Made by a program: the position numbers and the translations under genes
Shown here: positions 57,272 to 64,000 of the stretch, in pieces
How the letters are laid out: each line of letters begins with the position of its first letter
How positions within the stretch are numbered: the stretch's first letter is position 1
Source: Mustela lutreola
Taxonomy: Eukaryota > Chordata > Mammalia > Carnivora > Mustelidae
Direction of reading: 5' to 3'
Assembly (NCBI RefSeq): GCF_030435805.1
Contig: NC_081308.1
Span: forward strand, 130,802,936 to 130,866,935
Length of the DNA: 64,000 nucleotides
The notes under the pieces: generated by a model
What the model was told of the DNA's origin: nothing
Seen by the model: only the letters and a program-made list of their open reading frames with translations
The model's database searches: none

Positions 57272-57620
57272 GTTTTGGGGGTTTTATTTATTTATTTATT
57301 TTCAGTGTAACAGAATTCATTGTTTATGCACCACACCCCGCGCTCCATGTAATCCGTGCCCTCCGTGGTACCCACCACCTGGCTCCCCCAACCTCCCACC
57401 CCCCGCCCCTTCAAACCCCTCAGATTTTTTAAAAATATATTTTTATTTACCTATTTGACAGAGATCACAAGTAGGCAGAGAGGCAGACCGAGGGCGGTGG
57501 GGTGGGAAGCAGGCTCCCCCGCCGAGCAGAGAGCCTGATGTGGGGCTCGATCCCAGGGCCCTGAGATCGTGACCTGGGCCAAAGGCAGAGGCCTAACGCA
57601 CTGGGCCACTCAGGCGCCCC
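57272..57620 (-). mobile_element. SINE-L1 composite insertion with one 13-bp target duplication
   Basis: On the minus strand a full CAN SINE (57620 to about 57433, head GGGGCGCCTGAGTGGCCCAG) is followed directly by the last 140 bases of an L1 3' UTR (about 57430 to 57285) ending in (AAAT)n. ACATGTGAAAGTT flanks the whole unit at 57259-57271 and 57621-57633. The SINE sits exactly at the 5' end of the L1 piece, and no second duplication separates them. Confidence 0.85.
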
Positions 57621-57639
57621 ACATGTGAAAGTTTTTAAG

Positions 57640-59128
57640 CATTCATCGGGTTTGAGTTCCATTTGTAGAATAACGGAATGGGATTTGATGTCTTCAAACC
57701 TTTCCCTTATGTTGTTCACTAGTTGCGTAAATTCACAGAGGTCATGCCTGCTTGGAAATCTGGGCTATTTTTGTACAAACACTTAAATGGCAAATATTAC
57801 AGGCTGGAAAATCATGACCTGGCCTCAGTTTTCTCTAAGAAGTGAAACAGTTAGGCTTGCTTCTTACCTACAAATGATCAGCTACAACACTAAATACACA
57901 TACACCTTCAAATTGCCAAGCTCTGCCTCCCAATTTTTCCTTAAGGAAGGAGGAACCGCAGCAGCTACGCCTGCAGGCACACACCACCAAGAGCCATCTA
58001 CTCAGAGAAGGAGAAGCAGGAGTGCTTGAGCAAAGAACTATACAAAAGTCAAGGTTTCCCCCAGGGCCTTGTTTTAAGACTAGAGTGAGGGGGGGGGGGG
58101 GCTTCCCTCCCTTGCCTTTCGCAGACTCAGGTGGTTTCTCCTATCAAGTAGGCCAACTTTCTTCCAAACGTGCTCTGTTACCCCTCCAGCTCCTATTACC
58201 GGCCACGGGGAGACCTCCGCCACCATCCATAACACTAATGAAATCACGCGCGGCATTGGGGTTGAAAAATATCACGGACATCCCCCTCTTTCCTGCAGGT
58301 GAGACCTCCATAGCTACTCATATCCAGGTGAGTGGACAAGGTGCGTATTTCAGAACGTACCGATTTCCCTGTGTCGTGCGCAAGAAGAAAAAGGTGCCCT
58401 CGTTCACGAGAGAAGTCATTGCACTGTAGCTTGTCACGACAACATTGGATGTGTGCCAGGTGCTTGCTACCCAAGGGGAAAGACTAACAATCCTATAATC
58501 TAAGCCAACAAGGGTGTGTTATGTCTCCAACACAAAGACTGATGCAGACCTTCACGTACTGACTCAGGAAAAAAAATTCAGACCAAAACAAAAACCAAAC
58601 CAAACCAAACCAAAACAAAACAAAACCCCCCACATACCAAAACCCAAAAACCAACCAACCAACAAACAAAAAAAACCCCAAAACCAAAAAAACAAACGAC
58701 TAACTAGAGGCCAATTAAGTACCAATAATATCCTTTATGTAAAGCACACATTCACACGGAGAACAACAATATATACTTCATCTTAGGATACAAAAGACAT
58801 GTAAATGCAAGAGAAAAGTCTAGAATGGTAAACAGAAATGTCATGGCATTGTTTCACCGAAAAGAGAAGAAGAAAAAGGATGGGAGCGTGTGGTGAGTGA
58901 GGGTATACATCATCGTTTTTCAAATGTTTTAAGATATTACAGGGAGGACAAATTTATGTATACCTGGGCACCAACACCTTGCTTTACAAAGATTCTAAGG
59001 AGATACGAAATCAAATACTGGATGTAAGTGAACAAAAAAGGAGGCAAGCAAAACGGTACCATACCACTGCAGAGAAAGCCGTGAGAATAGACTTGAAATG
59101 CCTTTGAGGTATATTTTATATTGATCAA
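57640..59128. other. Unassigned intergenic sequence
   Basis: Contains a G run at 58089-58100 and an A/C-rich low-complexity tract at 58570-58700 (CAAAA and CCAA repeats). No gene recognised; a 135-codon open frame at 58022-58429 has no domain. Confidence 0.5.
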
Positions 59129-59145
59129 AGGAAATATCCATTATT

Positions 59146-59180
59146 TAAGCAGGGTCGGGCCTGGTTAGTACTTGGATGGG
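59146..59180 (+). pseudogene. Internal 5S rRNA fragment with 17-bp target duplication
   Basis: The 35 bases TAAGCAGGGTCGGGCCTGGT plus TAGTACTTGGATGGG are identical to the centre of vertebrate 5S rRNA (about positions 54-88, covering most of the internal control region). Identical 17-mers AGGAAATATCCATTATT flank it at 59129-59145 and 59181-59197. Neither end of 5S is present, and there is no poly(A). The AG that begins the right duplication is also the next two bases of 5S, so a 2-base microhomology marks the 3' junction. Confidence 0.93.
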
Positions 59181-60223
59181 AGGAAATATCCATTATTAAA
59201 ATGTATATATTTAACCACATAAGAGATATTGTATTGCAGTCCAAGAAGAGAGAAGTGTTGCTGAATGTATGAAGGAACAATAGCCAACAGTGCTCCAAAA
59301 CAAAGAAAAACTATCGGGTGGTATACTGATGTGCCAACCTGCGAACATAACACATTTTCTCCCTTCCCACTCCCCCCGTCAGGCGTGCACGTGCACGCGT
59401 ACACACACACACATACACACACACACACACACGAAAAAACACACACAAACAGGTCTCGGCTCATCATAGTAAAACTTCTAGAAACCAAAGGGAAAAGAAC
59501 TGCCTTAAGAGCAAAGAGGGAAAAACAAACATGACTAATAGGTGATATTCCCTTATTGTTTTAATTAGAGAGAGCTTGACAGAATTATTTGGAGACCAAA
59601 AGAGAAAGAAAAACAAAAACAAAACCAACAAGCAACAGTGAGACAAGAGCGCCATGATAGGAAGTGTGGGCACTTGTAGTTCTGGAGAAACCAAGGGATG
59701 GTATGATGGTTCTGAGAAGCCATGACCTCTGAGGAGGAGACCTCAGAGCTTGGGCTCAGACCTTGTCTTTTAGGGATGTTTCTCAGTTTGTGTGTGTGTC
59801 AGCTACTCGGGGTGAGCACAGTATTATCCCCAAGGTTACGCAAAGTAACATTAGATTTTTCCAATCCTACCCATCTCCCTCGTTTGCTGACTCCTGATGT
59901 TCTCTCTCATATCGTACACATAGTAACTTTACTGTAAGTAGGTGTAAATGAGTAAACTTATGTCCTTAAAGGTTCATGGGACAATTGTTAAGCAGAGGTA
60001 CACAATGAGAAATATTTGGGGATCTCTGTTTTCAAGAACTGAGGTAACCATGCCCTTGTGCAATGCTGTCACCTCAGGATAGCAAAATGGGACTGGGGTG
60101 TGACAGGTTATTCAATCCCCTTAGCCCCCCACAAGAAGAGCTGACATCCTCTCTTACAAAACAGGAGGGATTAGAGCTCTTAATGTCCAAAGACAGCGTG
60201 TGTCTTAAAGACCACACGCTGGC

Positions 60224-60262
<39 letters not shown>

Positions 60263-60659
60263 CTCACATTGATAGCAGACACCGACTAGTCTCGATGTTT
60301 CAAGAGTTACTCCATCTCTCCAGTCTGTAAATATCCTTGTTAAATGTTTCTGCCTCCAGGAAAGAATGGCCCGCCCCAGTTGTCATGGAAACCAGAATGT
60401 CATCAAAACGTTCTCCCTGATGTTAGCTTTCTATGGAAACGAGGAAGTACTAACACATCCTCAGATGCAGAGCACTGATCTCACTCTCAGTCAGTTACAC
60501 CCTGACCAACCGAATGAATGAGTGAGTGAGTGAATGAATGAATGAAATATTAGAGACAATACCCTATGTTCTCAGAAAAGGTATTGAGGGCAGGGGAGTT
60601 CTTGGAAAGTGGATTATGGAGGAAATAAAGTAGAAAGATAACAGCTTCTGTTTTCCCGT

Positions 60660-60661
<2 letters not shown>

Positions 60662-60720
<59 letters not shown>
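60662..60720. repeat. (AC)n microsatellite
   Basis: About 59 bases of uninterrupted AC; the longest perfect dinucleotide run in this part of the window. Confidence 0.95.
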
Positions 60721-60722
<2 letters not shown>

Positions 60723-61023
60723 GGAATCCAGGTCCTGTTAAGGGCCTCCTTTCAACCTGCCAGGACACATGAGGCCAGGAGTATTTGTGTAGGTGGGAAT
60801 CCAAGGACTCTCAGTCAATTTAAAATGACCCAAGAGGAGAAATCGTGTGAGGATGAAGGACTTGGATGTCTGTCAGTGAAAGGCAAACTAGAAGCTCAGG
60901 ACCAAATGACCCTGAGTCTACAGTTGGACAAGTGTGTATTGACAGGGTTTTCAGGACACCAGTGTTTCCTGAGAAGAGACACAACTCCCCCAAATGTCTT
61001 TGATCTAGGACGATAGGGAGACA

Positions 61024-61104
61024 GAGATGAACCTCTCACATTTGGGATCTGTGCTCAGATTTGGGATCTGTTCACAGAGATGAACCTCTCACATTTGGGA
61101 TCTG
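61024..61104 (+). repeat. Short tandem duplication
   Basis: GAGATGAACCTCTCACATTT...GGGATCTG occurs at 61024-61051 and again at 61077-61104, with an extra partial GATTTGGGATCTG at 61058-61070 between. Unit length about 53 bases. Confidence 0.9.
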
Positions 61105-61556
61105 CTGCAACCACACTGACAAGGAATACTATGCTCAGAGACAGGGCTCCTACCATCAGGGCACACAGCACCCACTTCCTCTCCCATAGTCATTTACATT
61201 AGGGGACAGAGCCACCCTGTGATGCAGCTCTTCCTCCTGGTAATGAGCTCCAGGAAATTCTTCTGTGGCCAGTCCTGGACAGTGATGTGCTGGAGACGGG
61301 CCCTTGGGAGGGGAGAGCACAATTCCAATTTCCAGGGTTTTCCCATTTCTGTGATATAAAGACTCCCATTATGGCCGACTTCAAGCCACTGACATGAGGT
61401 CACTGAATGCTGATTTGGCAAGTGATGCCCCCAAATCAGCCCCTCATGAGATGATGATGATTCCAGACAGACCCAGCACAGCCCTAGACCCCAGATTCTG
61501 GAGCCAGACAAAGCCCTCCCATTCTACATGCGATCCAAGAGAGACAGACGTGCAAG

Positions 61557-61561
<5 letters not shown>

Positions 61562-61596
<35 letters not shown>

Positions 61597-61769
61597 TACC
61601 TATTTATTTGACAGAGATCACAAGTAGGCAGACAAGCAGGTAGAGAGAGGCGGGGAAGCAGGCTCCCCGCTGAGCAGAGAGCCCGATGCGGGGCTCGATC
61701 CCAGGACCCTGGGATCATGACCAGAGCCAAAGGCAGAGGCTTTAACCCACTGAGCCACCCAGGCGCCCC
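61562..61769 (-). mobile_element. CAN-type SINE, antisense, young
   Basis: A 28-base poly(T), near-consensus body and head end 'GAGCCACCCAGGCGCCCC'. A long pure poly(A) suggests recent insertion. Confidence 0.94.
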
Positions 61770-62428
61770 AAAGCTGGTCTTTTTACATAACCGTGTGCCA
61801 ACTGAATGAAGGCTTTCCCCAGGTTCTTAGTGTAGAGGAGAGGGAGAAAGATACCGAGACCCCCTCCCCCCAACCCCCATGTAGCCTGTGTAGGTTTTGG
61901 GGAGGGAAAATAGTTGGGTGCATCCATGGTCGATCTTTTCAAATCAGACATGCTTTCTGAAAGACCGATGCAGGTTTGAGTCGCAGGTCTGCGTCTCCTC
62001 GCCTGTGTGACCTTTGCGCTGCGCCCTAACGTCCCTGTTCCCCAGGCTCCGTTTTTCTCAAATCAGCTAATAGTGTCTCTGCTCTCCAAGGGCTGATCCT
62101 CATGAAGGAACAGCAGACTTCGGCAGTGCCCAGTGGTCATTCTGGGAGGCCTTGGGGGTGGTCCCTGAGAACCCTCTGGAGGACCAGGGAGGTCTTCTTC
62201 TCCCTACGCAGTATCAGTGACTCTGGATGGCTTGGTTGCCTTTCCATTGAAACAACAGATTGCAAGAGGTGAAGTGAAGAGACAGGTAAGAAAATCCAGG
62301 TCCTTCCTATTCAGGAAGGTATTAAATAGATTTGCAATGATGTAAAACAATGCCATACTTTTAACACTTCTGTTTGTTTTCAAAAATGTGATTTTCTTTC
62401 CCAAAGCATATTTACGTGTAAGCAATCA
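61770..62428. other. Unassigned sequence
   Basis: No gene or repeat recognised. Confidence 0.45.
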
Positions 62429-62447
62429 TGGGCTTAGTATTATTTTT

Positions 62448-62887
62448 TTTTAATTTTTTATTTTTTATAAACATAGATTTTTATCCCTGGGGGTACAGGT
62501 CTGTGAATCGCCAGGTTTACACACTTCACAGCACTCACCAAAGCACGTACCCTCCCCAATGTCCATAATCCCACCCCCTTCTCCCAAACCCCCTCCCCCC
62601 AGCAACCCTCAGTTTGTTTTGTGAGATTAAGAGTCACTTATGGTTTGTCTCCCTCCCGATCCCATCTTGTTTCATTGATTCTTCTCCTAACCCACTTAAG
62701 CCCCCATGTTGCATCTCCACTTCCTCATATCAGGGAGATCATATGATAGTTGTCTTTCTCTGCTTGACTTATTTCGCTAAGCATGATACGCTCTAGTTCC
62801 ATCCATGTTGTCGCAAATGGCAAGATCTCCACTCCAAAACTGCTAGAACTTATACAGGAATTCAGTAAAGTGTCAGGATATAAGATG
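62448..62887 (-). mobile_element. 5'-inverted young L1 with 19-bp target duplication
   Basis: The main part is the antisense L1 3' end ('CCCTGGGGGTACAGGTCTGT' to 'ATGTTGTCGCAAATGGCAAG'). The last 57 bases (about 62830-62887, 'AACTGCTAGAACTTATACAG') are ORF2 in the opposite orientation. TGGGCTTAGTATTATTTTT flanks the element at 62429-62447 and 62888-62906 without mismatch. Confidence 0.93.
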
Positions 62888-62999
62888 TGGGCTTAGTATT
62901 ATTTTTAAATGAATACGTTAAAATGGGACTGCTTAGGTTTTGTTTCGTCTTGTTTTTTTTTTTTTTTTTTTTTTTTCCAAAACACTTCAACGTTTTATT

Positions 63000-63620
63000 A
63001 TAGTGGTCAAAGAAACACTATGTTTAAGTAAAATATTCCTTTACTGCACTGAGATTCACATAACATTCTAGAGCATACCATTCAGTGGCATGAAGTAAAT
63101 TTGCAGTGTTGTGAAACCATCACCTCTTTCTCCTTAACAGAACATTTTCACAAGTTCTAAAGGACATCTCACGCCCATCTTAACACCCAGTCACTCCTCG
63201 CCTCCCCCCGGCCCCCAACCCCTGGCAACCACAAATCTACGTTCTGTCTTTATGGGCTGGCTTATTCTGAATATTTCATATGAATGCAATCACACAATAT
63301 GTAACCTTTTGTGTGTAGCTTATCATACGCAGAATAATCATTTTAAAGTTCATCTACATTACAACATTCCCTTTTGTGTCTGCGTAATATTCTGTGGTAT
63401 GGCGAGTCCACCTTATGTTTATCCAGTCACCTGTTGATAGAAAACTGGGTTGCTTCCACTTTGGGCTGTTTTGAATAGTGCTACTATGAACATACGTGTT
63501 CATGTGTTTTTTTGAATGCCTGTTTTAAACTGGGGGGTGTGGGGATATCTCTGCTGCACCATCTGCTAATCGTATGTTTAAGCTTTTGGGGAACCACCAA
63601 ACTGTTTTTATTTTTATTTT
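63000..63620 (-). mobile_element. Old antisense L1 3' UTR
   Basis: 'GAGATTCACATAACATTCTA', 'CCCTGGCAACCACAAATCTA' and 'CTTTGGGCTGTTTTGAATAG'; same old type as 41300-42200. A poly(T) of about 24 bases precedes it at 62952. Confidence 0.75.
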
Positions 63621-63629
63621 CTTTTGAAG

Positions 63630-64000
63630 ACTTTGAATCTTGGAACACTACATCAAAAACTAATGGCGTACTGTATGATGACTAACATAACATAATTAAA
63701 AAGTAAGTAAATAAAAGCTAGAGCAAAAAAAAATAAATAAATAAAATGAAGATTTTGTTCATAGCAGCAATGTCCACAATAGCCAGACTGTGGAAGGAGC
63801 CAATTTGCCCTTCAACAGACGGATGGATAAAGAAGATGGGGTCCATACACACAATGGAATATTACGCAGCCATCAGAAAGGATGGACGCCCAACTTTTGC
63901 ATCAGCATGGGTGGGACTGGAGGAGATGATGCTGAGTGAACTCAGTCAAGCAGGGAAAGTCAATTATCACATGGTTTCACTGACTTGTGGAGCATGAGGA
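63630..64000 (+). mobile_element. L1 tail followed by a second L1 3' end running off the window
   Basis: The first piece (63630-63720) is an L1 terminus ('CTTGGAACACTACATCAAAA'). The second (from about 63750) starts in ORF2 ('GTTCATAGCAGCAATGTCCA', 'CATGGGTGGGACTGGAGGAG') and is cut by the window end. Confidence 0.85.

Larger units (their letters stand above)
59198..61560. other. Unassigned intergenic sequence with microsatellites
   Basis: Includes (AC)n at 59397-59433, 60225-60260 and 60662-60720, a (GAAT/GAGT)n stretch at 60512-60546, and a short tandem duplication at 61024-61104. No gene or RNA recognised. Confidence 0.5.

Noticed and set aside
58022-58429. 135-aa coding frame
   Set aside because: It includes a G homopolymer, has no recognisable domain and lies in single-copy DNA without gene signals.
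61195-61511. 105-aa minus-strand frame
   Set aside because: No domain, no supporting promoter or splice signals; length expected by chance.

Overview
This is a vertebrate nuclear window from a carnivoran, most likely a musteloid such as a mustelid. The evidence is about twenty tRNA-derived CAN-type SINEs. They begin with the GGGGCGCCTGGGTGGCTCAG head, carry the 'CTGCCTACTTGTGATCTCT' tail, and end in (AAATA)n plus A. Many young 5'-truncated L1 tails of the carnivoran type accompany them. The species call is inference from repeat style. The gene pair (PNMA6-type and a MUM1-like PWWP gene) together with the heavy L1 load suggests the X chromosome, by analogy with human Xq28. No chromosome assignment can be read directly from the window.

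Layout. 1-3681: GC-rich single-copy-looking flank with a few very old repeats. 3682-15800: a near-identical inverted repeat (two arms of about 5.59 kb around a spacer of about 0.95 kb). Each arm carries a CpG-rich promoter (perfect CRE, two CCAAT boxes), a non-coding first exon, a 273-bp intron, a PNMA6-type single-coding-exon gene with a 41-unit 24-bp coding minisatellite, and a 3' UTR with a poly(A) signal. The two genes converge on the spacer. The right arm runs into a 200-base assembly gap (15802-16001), so its true outer end is unknown.

16002-50500: a retrotransposon landfill of L1 3' ends, older antisense L1s, SINEs with visible target-site duplications, one MLT1-type LTR, a degraded hAT-like DNA transposon, a dead C2H2 zinc-finger gene (about 27.8-29.0 kb), long CA-rich and TA-rich stretches, and an orphan 72-bp piece of the PNMA6 3' UTR at 32014-32085. 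50743-52764 (minus): an intact single-exon 673-aa MUM1/EXPAND1-like PWWP-domain gene (PWWP3B/PWWP4 family). 52765-64000: mostly single-copy or old sequence with SINEs, microsatellites, a SINE-L1 composite and a 5'-inverted L1.

The most unusual observations are two tiny poly(A)-less insertions of Pol III RNA fragments, each flanked by a long target-site duplication. One is the 5' half of an intron-containing tRNA-Arg(TCT) at 26963-27010 (minus, 16-bp duplication). The other is an internal 35-nt piece of 5S rRNA at 59146-59180 (plus, 17-bp duplication). The palindrome with its convergent PNMA6 pair, the out-of-place PNMA6 3'-UTR fragment and the apparent SINE-L1 chimera at 57272-57620 also deserve attention.

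How the genes relate: the two PNMA6 copies share promoter, splice structure and 3' end, so they are one expression unit duplicated head-in. The PWWP gene is separate and about 35 kb away. Nothing suggests a functional operon-like link. I saw no convincing undescribed multi-gene system. The novelty here lies in genome architecture and retrotransposition by-products.
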